Below are positions 7,271 through 14,644 of a stretch of 64,000 bases of DNA, in pieces. Positions within the stretch are counted from its first letter, which is position 1, and each line of letters opens with the position of its first letter. A program made the position numbers and the translations under genes. This DNA comes from Terribacillus saccharophilus (lineage in GTDB: Bacteria; Bacillota; Bacilli; Bacillales; Amphibacillaceae): the NCBI RefSeq assembly GCF_002272745.1, contig NZ_NPBD01000005.1:62001-126000 (forward strand), written 5' to 3'. Below the pieces are notes generated by a model, which was not told the DNA's origin, made no database searches, and saw only the letters and a list, made by a program, of their open reading frames with translations.

Positions 7271-7690
7271 TAACTAGATATAGATGTGGTTTTTTAGGAA
7301 CTGCCTGTTCCACTCTTACCGGAACGCTAGAACCACTTAGATAAGTCTCCATGATGGACCTTCCAGTCTTCCTCTTGTGAAGAGTGCTAACACTCATTAG
7401 TAAAGCTGTACCTAACTCTGAGATAAAAGGATTCTCATAGCAATGTGTCATGAGCAGCTTGTTAAAACTCTTCTTAGTGAAGATCGGTCCGAGCTTTTGC
7501 TTGAACTTGAGCGAAGAAGTATAATCCCAACTGCCATCATCCACATAATTCTTAATGGGAGGAAAGAGCGTAAAGAACTCCTCCGTGCTTCTTCCTGCCA
7601 TGAGACTCTAGAGCTACGAAATATTCTTGCAGTTCCGCAGCGTTTTTTCTGGCGTAATCTTGTTGTGCTTAAGTAACGCAACATTAGTGG
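7266..7690 (-). pseudogene. frameshifted phage-like gene cut off at its 5' end
   Basis: On the minus strand three protein-like pieces follow one another in shifting frames: NVALLKHNKITPEKTL, then ELQEYFVALESHGRK, then STEEFFTLFPPIKNYVDDGS, which continues open to the stop at 7266 with C-terminus AVPKKPHLYLVK. The longest intact frame starts at an ATG (7601) without a ribosome binding site and has TAG just upstream. Joining the pieces gives a single plausible protein of about 135 residues with two indels. The upstream end runs into an unrelated plus-strand gene fragment near 7680, so the gene is both frameshifted and truncated. Family unknown. Confidence 0.5.
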
Positions 7691-7859
7691 TGATATACAA
7701 GGTGGAGTTAAGCAGGAGGCTGTGCTGGAATTCTTAACGCCCGAAGGAAAAACAATCGATCCAGCTTCTGTTAAAGAAATTAAGTTAGTCCTTGGAGATG
7801 TAACTTCAGGTGACTATATGACAACTGAGCCAGTCGAATTTACAGTTACAGTAGAGTAA
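7677..7859 (+). pseudogene. C-terminal fragment of a plus-strand extracellular-type gene
   Basis: An open frame without start runs from 7677 to TAA at 7859. It encodes a beta-rich tail (VLEFLTPEGKTIDPASVKEI, then LVLGDVTSGDY and TTEPVEFTVTVE) followed three bases later by a terminator. The sequence looks like the end of an exported or immunoglobulin-like domain protein. Upstream of about 7680 the reading changes abruptly to the minus-strand phage-like gene, so this is what remains after a deletion or insertion. Confidence 0.55.
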
Positions 7860-7861
7860 GT

Positions 7862-7889
7862 AAGGCCCCTTTGGGGCTTTTTATTTTTC
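7862..7889 (+). terminator. Rho-independent terminator
   Basis: An AAGGCCCC...GGGGCTTT stem with three-base loop and T-rich tail directly follows the stop of the gene fragment. Nearly the same hairpin is used at 9042-9066. Confidence 0.8.
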
Positions 7890-7980
7890 TTAGACTGTTT
7901 TTTCGTTTTGATGAGTAGAATTATTAAGCAGATATGAACGTTGAGTTTAATTTTTGTGGTTAATGTTATCTATTCAAATG

Positions 7981-8067
7981 GACGGTATGGATGACTTATA
8001 CATCATGGGCGGTATGATGTAACTTTAATCTAAAGAAACAGATCTACTTTTGTAGGTCTGTTTTTTT
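7981..8067 (+). repeat. gene-tail remnant with terminator, copy 1
   Basis: The 343-base gap 7891-8233 contains a short methionine-rich frame (MDGMDDLYIMGGMM then TAA at about 8020) followed by a terminator (stem 8039-8047 with 8052-8060, then seven T). A related arrangement at about 12,198-12,285 shares the M-rich start, the TGTAACTTT after the stop and an almost identical terminator. The two look like leftover 3' ends of paralogous genes. The rest of the gap is AT-rich, and I see no other gene. Confidence 0.5.
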
Positions 8068-8233
8068 GTTACTTGAGATAGTTAATGTGTTACATCCATA
8101 AATGGTATATAATTCTATGCGTTGGGTAATTGCGACTATTCACATTTGAGGCAACATCAATACATAGGTTCAAAGAGCCAGCCATTGATTAGTTAAATAT
8201 ACTCAACAAAATTAATCTGGAGGAGTTTTTGTT

Positions 8234-9007
8234 TTGAAAAAGATTTTCGGTTTACTCAGCATGGCACTATTAGTCTTTGTTTTAGCAGCATGTGGGAGTT
8301 CAGAAAGTAAAGCATCTGGTGAATCTGACACGAAGTCTAATTCAGTATCCCAAGAGAAAGAGACAGGTGCATCTGAGGTTACTGGCCAAAACACATCTGC
8401 AAACACGGAAGACCAAAATCGGACTACAGCTAATGGAGAAAAATCTCAAAAATCGAGTGAAGAATTTTCTATAGAAGGTCCAGACGGCACTTATAACGTA
8501 ATTGGAGCGTATTATAATGATGAAATGTTAAATAGTGAAGATGGCGCACTCACACTAGATTTCGACGGATTTAAACTGTCTTTCGTTACTTTTCTAGTGG
8601 AATACACTCCCAATGAAGAGAATTTATCGGTAGTGCAAAATGATAAGAGGTACGCTGAAAAAGGGAAAATCAGATTACTCATGACTATGACGTCAACTAA
8701 AAATACGAATGATTTTGAAGTTAATTATGCAGGCGGTATTACAGTTGTAACAGATACAAACGAGCAAATAAGTAGTTTTGAGGGCTCTCTATCCTCAGTG
8801 TCAGCTGAAACATATAATAGCCAAGAAGAAAAAGAAGATAGATTTTTCTTTATTTTAGAAGATCAAGAATCAGTGCCTGATCACATCGAAATGACATTTG
8901 AGAATCCTGGTAAAAACGATAATTACTTTGAGATAAGTCACTTAGGAGAAAGGCAGACTATAGAACTTGATTATGGAACTGCAGAAGAATTATCAAAGAT
9001 AGATTAA
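8234..9007 (+). CDS. lipoprotein of unknown function
   Basis: TTG start at 8234 with GGAGGAG eight bases upstream. The 257-residue product has a lipoprotein signal (LLVFVLAAC, Cys about residue 20), a Ser/Thr/Glu-rich low-complexity linker (about 22-75), and a beta-rich domain (about 80-245) with no named family that I recognise; it is somewhat like DUF4352-type telokin folds. It should be tethered to the outer face of the membrane. A terminator follows, so it forms a single-gene unit. The same terminator sequence after the fragment at 7677-7859 hints that the two may be related genes. Confidence 0.75.
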   Translation: MKKIFGLLSMALLVFVLAACGSSESKASGESDTKSNSVSQEKETGASEVTGQNTSANTEDQNRTTANGEKSQKSSEEFSIEGPDGTYNVIGAYYNDEMLNSEDGALTLDFDGFKLSFVTFLVEYTPNEENLSVVQNDKRYAEKGKIRLLMTMTSTKNTNDFEVNYAGGITVVTDTNEQISSFEGSLSSVSAETYNSQEEKEDRFFFILEDQESVPDHIEMTFENPGKNDNYFEISHLGERQTIELDYGTAEELSKID

Positions 9008-9041
9008 TGACTATTAAGTTAGTAAATCACATAGCATTAAG

Positions 9042-9066
9042 CAAGGCCCCTCTGGGGCTTTTTAAA
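9042..9066 (+). terminator. Rho-independent terminator
   Basis: CAAGGCCCC TCT GGGGCTTTTT, a near copy of the hairpin at 7862-7889, 35 bases after the lipoprotein stop. Confidence 0.8.
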
Positions 9067-9094
9067 TACAACAAAAAGAAATAGGTGTTTAATT

Positions 9095-9658
9095 ATGCAA
9101 GAAATGAAAGACTTATTAAGCAATATATCGCAAATTATCCCATATCTTCCGGTAATATTAATAATAGTTACTTTAATTCCTAAAGTGATTAGACTTATCT
9201 CCTCTACCTATAGAGAGCGCATAATGCTTACCCACGATGCTCTTTTCTTACGTGAGACTATATTTACCTTATCTGCCTCTTTAGTATTTGCTTTTTCAAT
9301 TGTAAATACTATATTTGATCCTGACTTTAGTAAATTCACTACAGAAGGTACTTGGGTTTATCTTTTAGTCAACCTCTTATTTACATTGCTCATTTGGTTT
9401 GTAGCAGCGCTATATTACAGGTTAATTATAAAGTTACAAGAGGATAAAATGTATTATAAGCTACACCTTAATGGTGAAGATTGGTACGTTATCAAAGCTA
9501 TTAATAAAAATGAATTACTCTTATATGACCGGCCTATTCGATATGAAACAGAAGGATTAAGAACCTTTATAGTCCCCAAATCAGTTTTAGAGGATAAAAT
9601 ATTGGAATTACATATAGAAAAAAAGAAGAGGAAAGTTAAGAAACAAAATAACTCTTAA
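9095..9658 (+). CDS. hypothetical membrane protein
   Basis: A 187-residue protein with three likely membrane helices (about 12-33, 50-72 and 88-110) and a soluble C-terminal part (about 115-187). The soluble part begins EDKMYYKLHLNGEDWYVIKA and ends in a highly basic tail (KKKRKVKKQNNS). The C-terminal part is probably cytosolic and looks like a small beta-barrel domain. An AGGTG ribosome binding site lies upstream of ATG 9095. No family was recognised. It is flanked by lipoprotein genes, which may point to an envelope cluster, but each has its own terminator or gap. Confidence 0.65.
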   Translation: MQEMKDLLSNISQIIPYLPVILIIVTLIPKVIRLISSTYRERIMLTHDALFLRETIFTLSASLVFAFSIVNTIFDPDFSKFTTEGTWVYLLVNLLFTLLIWFVAALYYRLIIKLQEDKMYYKLHLNGEDWYVIKAINKNELLLYDRPIRYETEGLRTFIVPKSVLEDKILELHIEKKKRKVKKQNNS

Positions 9659-9744
9659 AATAAAACTAATTTTCGAAACACTATTTTAATGAAAATGTAT
9701 AGAAGATATGCATCAGCATAGTCCATGAAAAGAGAGGTTACAAT

Positions 9745-10169
9745 TTGAAAAAATTTATCTTCCCCCTCACTCTATTTCTCGTTATTTTCGTCAGCGCGTG
9801 TTCTAACGCATCATCTGGATCTAAAGAGAAACACCTGATGATGTTGTAGCAGCCTTCCAGGACGCGAGCCTTGAAGCTGAGAATCCTACTAAAATGACTA
9901 AGGATGACTATGGCGTTGGTCCAATGAAGTCTAAAGACGGTGTTCGTGTAACTGTCCCTCAAGTCTGCAGCGATTGTAATGCCCGTATCATCAGCTACGA
10001 AGATGAAGCTGATCTCGATGAAATGAAGGAATACTATGACTCTATGGGCGAAGAAAGCGCCATGTTATTCTCCTGGACTGCCAAGCATAAGAATATCCTG
10101 GTACAAGTTAACGGCGATATGGAGGAAGATGAATTTAATAAGTACAAAGAGGCTTTGGAAAGTCTTTAA
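9745..10169 (+). pseudogene. lipoprotein gene broken by one frameshift
   Basis: TTG at 9745 begins a lipoprotein signal (KKFIFPLTLFLVIFVSAC) with an AGAGG ribosome binding site. The frame ends at TAG near 9848, but one base inserted near 9830 restores the reading: GSKEK then TPDDVVAAFQDASLEAENPT and on through MTKDDYGVGPMKSK to the stop at 10169. The restored protein is about 140 residues with an extracellular domain containing a Cys-x-x-Cys pair (VCSDCNARI). Either the gene is recently dead or the sequence has a single-base error. The intact C-terminal codons favour a recent event. Family not recognised. Confidence 0.7.
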
Positions 10170-10170
10170 A

Positions 10171-10204
10171 CAAAGAAGAGGACCCAAGTAGGTCCTCTTC
10201 TTTG
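10171..10204 (+). terminator. strong hairpin, probable terminator
   Basis: A perfect 14-bp stem (10171-10184 with 10191-10204, six-base loop) lies immediately after the stop of the broken lipoprotein gene. The T-rich part is inside the descending arm, so it is less canonical than its neighbours. Confidence 0.6.
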
Positions 10205-10392
10205 TCTATGGCATTTTTTAAATGTAGGTTTTGGCAGTATGATTATTAGAGTTAGTTGTATAGTATGTTATTTCTAATCAAACACATATCATTGCTTGTT
10301 CAACTAACGAAGCAGTAGTGTTAACTAAGATAGGGTTTAATTATCCTTAAATAAGATATTCCTAAAAAAATAGTGAAAGGAAGTGTGTAATA

Positions 10393-10938
10393 TTGGATAG
10401 TGAAAGTAAAATCATTATTTCTCCATTAAATAATGAGTTAATAGAGGATATCAATAAGACTAATGATTATTTTAAGTTATACGGTAGAGTTGTTCCCAGT
10501 TTACAATCAGGAAAGTGGTCTTATAAAGAGATTCTTTTTGATGAAACTAGAGAAACACGATTTCCAGATGACAAACTTGATTGGAGCCAATATATAAACC
10601 GAGAAGATAAAACTTTGTTTTTAGCTTACATGAATAATACTTGCATAGGACAAATTCGAATAATTAAGGATTGGAATCGCTTCTGTTATATTGAAAACAT
10701 TGCTACTAAAAAAGATTATAGAGGCAGTGGAGCCGGAAAGTTACTCTTAAATAAAGCGGAAGAGTGGGCAAAACAAAGAAAACTTATAGGAATGTCCTTG
10801 GAAACACAAGATGATAATCTTGGTGCATGCAGATTTTATATGAAACAAGGATTCATACTAGGTGGAGTTGACACACTAAAGCAGTCATATAATCCTAATA
10901 TTGAAACCACTTTGTACTGGTATAAGTTATTCAAGTAA
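10393..10938 (+). CDS. GNAT acetyltransferase, streptothricin acetyltransferase (SatA)-like
   Basis: A 181-residue GNAT protein. The acetyl-CoA loop is visible (IATKKDYRGSGAGKLLLNKA), followed by SLETQDDNLGACRFYMKQGF and LGGVDTLKQSY, a signature shared with the YyaR/SatA proteins of Bacillus, which acetylate streptothricin. The expected reaction is transfer of acetyl from acetyl-CoA to the beta-lysine amino group of the antibiotic. The start is TTG at 10393; the AAAGGA upstream is rather distant. It is a single-gene unit with a terminator-like hairpin after it. Resistance is inferred from family resemblance only, and other amine substrates are possible. Confidence 0.75.
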   Translation: MDSESKIIISPLNNELIEDINKTNDYFKLYGRVVPSLQSGKWSYKEILFDETRETRFPDDKLDWSQYINREDKTLFLAYMNNTCIGQIRIIKDWNRFCYIENIATKKDYRGSGAGKLLLNKAEEWAKQRKLIGMSLETQDDNLGACRFYMKQGFILGGVDTLKQSYNPNIETTLYWYKLFK

Positions 10939-10963
10939 CGGGGGCTTTACTTGAATAAACTCT

Positions 10964-11018
10964 AAAAGACATTCAATATACACCATTTTATTCATTGGCT
11001 GTATGTTGAATGTCTTTT
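10964..11018. terminator. long inverted repeat, probable bidirectional terminator
   Basis: AAAAGACATTCAATATACA pairs with the matching arm at 11000-11018 with one mismatch. A-tracts precede and T-tracts follow on both strands. It closes the acetyltransferase unit. Confidence 0.6.
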
Positions 11019-11147
11019 AATAAACAGAATATATACTGTCATTTCGTACATGGATTAATGCAGACTACACTCTTCTTTTTTATACTATGAGGTAACGATC
11101 CATTACGTCCTCTATAATAAACATATAAACTCTAAGGAGGTTCTCCT

Positions 11148-11483
11148 ATGGATTACAACAATGAGAAGCTTGTCCAAATTTACGCGCAGCAATGTCACCA
11201 TGATAGTTCTTATATCGTGGGCAACCTACAAGGGCTTAAGGAATTACGTGATGCGATTGATGAGGCAATTAAAACTGGACAAAGCGGAGCATTACTCTGT
11301 CCTTCTGACAACGAACTGTACGATGTGCATATAAGAATGCTTAATTCAGAGGAGGTAGACAAGATCCAACTTATCGAGATGCCGTACACTGAGCAGTTTG
11401 GTCCAAAGAATGAGAACTTTTATTATGAGCATAAAACAGATGACCCCAAAGCCCCCTACCCTCCTTCTCACCTTTACAAGTGA
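11148..11483 (+). CDS. unnamed 110-residue family, copy 1
   Basis: A 111-residue soluble protein with an excellent ribosome binding site (AAGGAGG, seven-base spacer). It shares with the protein at 16356-16688 an ordered set of blocks: IYAQ..HH, YIVGN, a GL.EL helix, PSD.E.Y, EMPYTEQ.GP.N, YYEH and DDP.APYP. The family name and function are unknown to me. The histidine pair near the start and the acidic/aromatic C-terminal block could be functional. Its 3' end overlaps by ten bases the 3' end of the truncated gerE gene on the other strand. It is probably a single-gene unit. Confidence 0.75.
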   Translation: MDYNNEKLVQIYAQQCHHDSSYIVGNLQGLKELRDAIDEAIKTGQSGALLCPSDNELYDVHIRMLNSEEVDKIQLIEMPYTEQFGPKNENFYYEHKTDDPKAPYPPSHLYK

Positions 11484-11707
11484 CGAGCTTCAGATTTGCG
11501 GCTCTTTTTATATACGTAAAGAGGACAAGTGTCACATTTTCTGTAAAAGGTATACACCACATTTGATATGTGGTTCCGCACTGTTTTTTCTGATATAAAC
11601 AGTTCTTGGGCGATTTCCTTAGTTGTCTTATCCTGAACCAATAGTTCAAAGACTTCTTTTTCTCGTTTGGTGAGTAATTGTTTTGGCCTGTAGTCATTAT
11701 CCTTCAA
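11474..11707 (-). pseudogene. gerE: truncated gerE (LuxR-type spore coat regulator)
   Basis: TTG at 11707 with AAGGAGG upstream begins a protein whose first about 49 residues follow B. subtilis GerE almost exactly (LLTKREKEVFELLVQDKTTK, then EIAQELFISEKTVRNHISN). That covers helices 1-3, including the DNA-recognition helix. After HISN the sequence changes completely (VVYTFYRKCDTC to the stop at 11474), and the expected dimerisation helix (MQKLGVKGRSQAVVELL in GerE) is not found in any frame downstream. The gene was therefore cut by recombination rather than simply frameshifted. GerE normally controls late mother-cell coat genes. The location on the sdhB side fits gerE synteny. An intact copy may exist elsewhere. 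Confidence 0.8.
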
Positions 11708-11792
11708 ATGTTAACCCCTCCTTGCTATCTTCAGGGTTGCTGCGTCAGGTATTTATTTAGTCCATGTAGCTTATGTAAACCAGAGACGGAGG

Positions 11793-11996
11793 GTGAACGG
11801 AATCAGCGAATTGTTAACGATTGTTTGGAGAAGAGTTACGAAGTGGTGTATTTACTTAATACCGGCTTTTTTTCTATGTAGCAATTTATTCTTTCACTGT
11901 ATACCTCAAGATTGTTCGAGGAGGTTTAAGAATTTGTATGAAAAAGCCCTGCCTTACGCTAAAATAAAAGGAGATGATGGAGGTTTTAAAAAGTGA
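11793..11996 (+). CDS. doubtful small ORF with one membrane helix
   Basis: GTG at 11793 opens 67 codons with a hydrophobic stretch (WCIYLIPAFFLCSNLFFHC) and a basic end. GGAGG lies too close to the GTG, which weakens the call. Its TGA overlaps the GTG of the next small gene (GTGA), as in coupled genes. This may be a real coupled small gene or a remnant. The 285-base stretch 11708-11992 shows nothing else. Confidence 0.25.
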   Translation: MNGISELLTIVWRRVTKWCIYLIPAFFLCSNLFFHCIPQDCSRRFKNLYEKALPYAKIKGDDGGFKK

Positions 11997-12166
11997 ATAC
12001 GAATAAGATTATGTTGTACTTCTGGTTAGTAATTATTGCAATTATTGCCTATTTTACAGGAGAAATTGCTACCTTTATGATGCTGTATTTAATTTTAATG
12101 GCTTTACATGCAATACATTCCACAATTATAGACTTTTATAACGATTGGAAAAGTAGTAGGTATTAA
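11993..12166 (+). CDS. small membrane protein (57 residues)
   Basis: GTG at 11993 has GGAGG nine bases upstream. The product has two short hydrophobic segments (LYFWLVIIAIIAYF and FMMLYLILMALH) and a hydrophilic C-terminus (DFYNDWKSSRY). The family is unknown. It may be translationally coupled to the preceding ORF through the GTGA overlap. Confidence 0.5.
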   Translation: MNTNKIMLYFWLVIIAIIAYFTGEIATFMMLYLILMALHAIHSTIIDFYNDWKSSRY

Positions 12167-12197
12167 AAAGAACTGATACCATTTCTAAAGTGCTCTA

Positions 12198-12285
12198 ATG
12201 GAGAGTATGATTGAATTGGATGATAAGTTGTAACTTTGGCACTTATTCTAGAGATGCAGATCTACATTGGTAGGTCTGTTTTTTC
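12198..12285 (+). repeat. gene-tail remnant with terminator, copy 2
   Basis: A short frame (MESMIELDDKL then TAA) is followed by TGTAACTTT-like sequence and a terminator (stem 12257-12265 with 12270-12278, then TTTTTT). It matches in layout and partly in sequence the stretch 7981-8067. The 316-base gap 12167-12482 otherwise holds only AT-rich sequence. Confidence 0.5.
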
Positions 12286-12482
12286 GTTAAAAGACAATAT
12301 TTAATGAGGCTGAATTACAGCTACCTTTCCATGTATTAAACCTCTGGTATACCATTAAATACTTTTAATAATAAATAGTCTTCTTTAATTCTATAACCTC
12401 TTTTTGTACCTTTGACCACATCAAATAACTTGCATGCATTAGAGCTTAATTGCCCACTCGTTTTCGCGAAAATGTATAAAGT

Positions 12483-12980
12483 CTACAATAGCATCGACAT
12501 ACAATACTCATCAAAATTTGTACCATTAATATTAATCGAGTTTCTTTTCGTACCTTCTATATCAAATCCGATTTTCTTATATAATGCTAGACCAGCCTTG
12601 TTTTCGGTGACAACGGTTAGTTCAAGTCTCGATACGTTATGCTTTGGAGCCCACTTAATTACTTTATCAAACAATTTTGAGCCTATCCCTTTTCCTCTAT
12701 ATTCTTGTAAAATGCCTATGACAAGATAAGCACAATGTTTTGTTCTCTTAACAGTTCCACCAATAGCAATCAAATACCCAACTAATTTACCTTTTTCCTC
12801 GGCTACAAAAATAGTTGAATTATTTTGCTGTTCAAATCGTTCTAGTTGTTTTTGTTGTTGTTCAGGGGTGGTTTTTCTTTCTCCAGCTTCCATAAGCATA
12901 AAATCAGATTTTCTCTCAACTTCTTTTACTAGATTTATAAAATTTTCTCCATCATCTATCCTTATCTCTCTAATTAACAA
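12483..12980 (-). CDS. GNAT family N-acetyltransferase
   Basis: A 165-residue RimI-like GNAT protein. The acetyl-CoA binding segment is clear (VIGILQEYRGKGIGSKLFDK), followed by LELTVVTENKAGLALYKKIGF, the usual motif-B end of the fold. It would transfer acetyl from acetyl-CoA to an amine, substrate unknown. Start TTG at 12980 with GAGGAG six bases upstream. It stands alone on the minus strand between small plus-strand genes. Single acetyltransferases like this are common in accessory parts of Bacillaceae chromosomes. Confidence 0.8.
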   Translation of the reverse strand: MLIREIRIDDGENFINLVKEVERKSDFMLMEAGERKTTPEQQQKQLERFEQQNNSTIFVAEEKGKLVGYLIAIGGTVKRTKHCAYLVIGILQEYRGKGIGSKLFDKVIKWAPKHNVSRLELTVVTENKAGLALYKKIGFDIEGTKRNSININGTNFDEYCMSMLL

Positions 12981-13178
12981 ATCAATCTCCTCACTTCTAT
13001 TTCACTCCTAATATTTTAACATAAAATTCCATATATCCTTAAATTAGAGCTCACAATGTAAAGAATGCCAAATGACAACTGTTAGTGTTTATATTATTAG
13101 TACTATTTTTCGTCCTAATGTGCAGACATGATCCAGCTTTTATATTTCTGCTTAGCATTATAATTCAAGTTAATACGA

Positions 13179-13418
13179 TTGGTTACGATTATTAAACCAG
13201 GATATAATTTTCCCATTGCATTTATCAGCTTCTTGCTTTTAGCAGGCATTGTTCCCCCAATAGTGTCCTATTTAGGAGAAAATCTGACTTCAGTAACAGA
13301 TTTCCTGCTTAATCTATCTGTGCCAATCCTCTATATTAGCGCCCTGCTTCTTGGGTTTGCTATTTACGCAACTTCATGGGGTATTACCACCATCATTTAT
13401 CGAAGGAAAGCTTTTTAG
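13179..13418 (+). CDS. small two-helix membrane protein
   Basis: A 79-residue product with two hydrophobic segments (about 11-32 and 45-68) and a basic end (IYRRKAF). The start would be TTG at 13179 but has no clear ribosome binding site, so the true start is uncertain. A terminator-like hairpin follows at 13456. Unknown family. Confidence 0.45.
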   Translation: MVTIIKPGYNFPIAFISFLLLAGIVPPIVSYLGENLTSVTDFLLNLSVPILYISALLLGFAIYATSWGITTIIYRRKAF

Positions 13419-13455
13419 TTGGTAATAGTGTAGAGTAATTCTTTAAATTAATGAG

Positions 13456-13490
13456 CGTATTCAAGTAATACTTGGATACGTTTATTTCAT
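13456..13490 (+). terminator. Rho-independent terminator
   Basis: An 11-bp stem with one G-T pair (CGTATTCAAGT with ACTTGGATACG) is followed by TTTATTTCATTTT. It probably ends the small membrane gene. The rest of the 340-base gap 13419-13758 is AT-rich and shows no further gene. Confidence 0.6.
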
Positions 13491-13758
13491 TTTCAATTAC
13501 CCTATCTAAACGTAAATACTCTACTTTAAGGTACATTACAGGTATAAAACAAACCTCTTCATTCTCCATTGAATAACCACTTCTTCTTTGCCTATACTTG
13601 TAATAGTTAAAGACTGTATCATAATAGACCGATACTAATATAAAGTAGCCTTCTTACAATAAAAGAAGTATTAACTATACCACTTTTAACTTCCATTACG
13701 TTCTCACTTCGATTATTCTTAAGGTAGTACAAACAGTACAACAAAAGGGGACATTACA

Positions 13759-14619
13759 ATGAAAGATGAATTGAGATATATAGGAGAGAAGATACAAAAG
13801 AACAAGGACGTTATAGCGGAATCTGTCCTTCATAACCTCGATTCTACACTGAACCATGAGCTCCGTATCTTATCCTTACCCGAGAAGCATTTATCTGAAT
13901 TCAATGCAGAATTGGTATCCATTATCGGCGCCATCCTTTTTGCTGAGGAAAATAAGGAAGAAGTAAAGCAGAATTTTCTTAGCTGGGGAGAAAGAGCCGG
14001 AAAATCTGCTACGGAGATGAATCTTTCTCTGACAGCGACACTGCAGTATGTTTCTGGCTTCCGCAGTGTAATATGGGACATCTTTACAGAAGAGCTGGAG
14101 GAGCGGCATTTCGCTGCTATTACTATGTTGGATGTATCGAAAATCATCGATCCAATGCTGGAGGTAGTCAGCTTCGAAATCGGAAGACAGTTCGAAAACC
14201 ACAATAAAAAGATGGTTAGCATTGCTTATAGTGCACTGGAAGAATTATCTGTACCGGTTGTTCCGATTTATGAAGGATTAGCGGTTATACCTATTGTCGG
14301 CGAGATAGATACACACCGAGCCAAACTGATTATGGAGACTGCATTGACCCAAGGCAACACTTTGGAGTTAGATCATCTTGTCTTGGATGTTTCTGGTGTA
14401 TTGATGATTGATACAATGGTCGCCAATCAGATTGTTCAAATTGTCCAATCACTACGTGTAAGCGGAATTAAAACTATCATCACTGGTATCCGTCCAGAAA
14501 TTGCACAAACAATGGTATCACTCGGCTTAGATTTCAAGTCGATAACCACAATATCGAATCTAAAAAGTGCGTTGCATCAACTAGGATATGGGAAGTTGGA
14601 CACTAGCAAGAAGAGCTGA
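13759..14619 (+). CDS. RsbR-family STAS protein (stressosome type)
   Basis: A 286-residue protein with an N-terminal globin-like sensor region (about 1-150, ending EIGRQFENHNKKM) and a C-terminal STAS domain (about 160-275). The STAS domain contains VPIYEGLAVIPIVGEIDTHR, LDVSGVLMIDTMVANQI and GIRPEIAQTMVSLGLDF. This is the layout of RsbR paralogues (RsbRB/RsbRD type), which form stressosomes with RsbS and RsbT and signal to sigma-B. The usual phosphorylation region is conserved around IDTMVA and PEIAQT. It has an AAAGGGG ribosome binding site and its own terminator. No rsbS, rsbT or rsbX lies beside it, so it would join a stressosome encoded elsewhere. Confidence 0.85.
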   Translation: MKDELRYIGEKIQKNKDVIAESVLHNLDSTLNHELRILSLPEKHLSEFNAELVSIIGAILFAEENKEEVKQNFLSWGERAGKSATEMNLSLTATLQYVSGFRSVIWDIFTEELEERHFAAITMLDVSKIIDPMLEVVSFEIGRQFENHNKKMVSIAYSALEELSVPVVPIYEGLAVIPIVGEIDTHRAKLIMETALTQGNTLELDHLVLDVSGVLMIDTMVANQIVQIVQSLRVSGIKTIITGIRPEIAQTMVSLGLDFKSITTISNLKSALHQLGYGKLDTSKKS

Positions 14620-14640
14620 TCATTATGATCAGCTCTTTCC
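14611..14640. terminator. bidirectional terminator
   Basis: A 12-bp stem (14611-14622 with 14626-14637) overlaps the stop codon of the STAS gene and is followed by T-rich sequence. It lies between convergent genes. Confidence 0.75.
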
Positions 14641-14644
14641 CTTT

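Noticed and set aside
11371..11697. Alternative minus-strand frame across gerE and the 110-residue gene
   Set aside because: It runs antisense to a well-supported gene and has no start signal; tested as a possible gerE frameshift continuation, it shows no resemblance to the GerE dimerisation helix.
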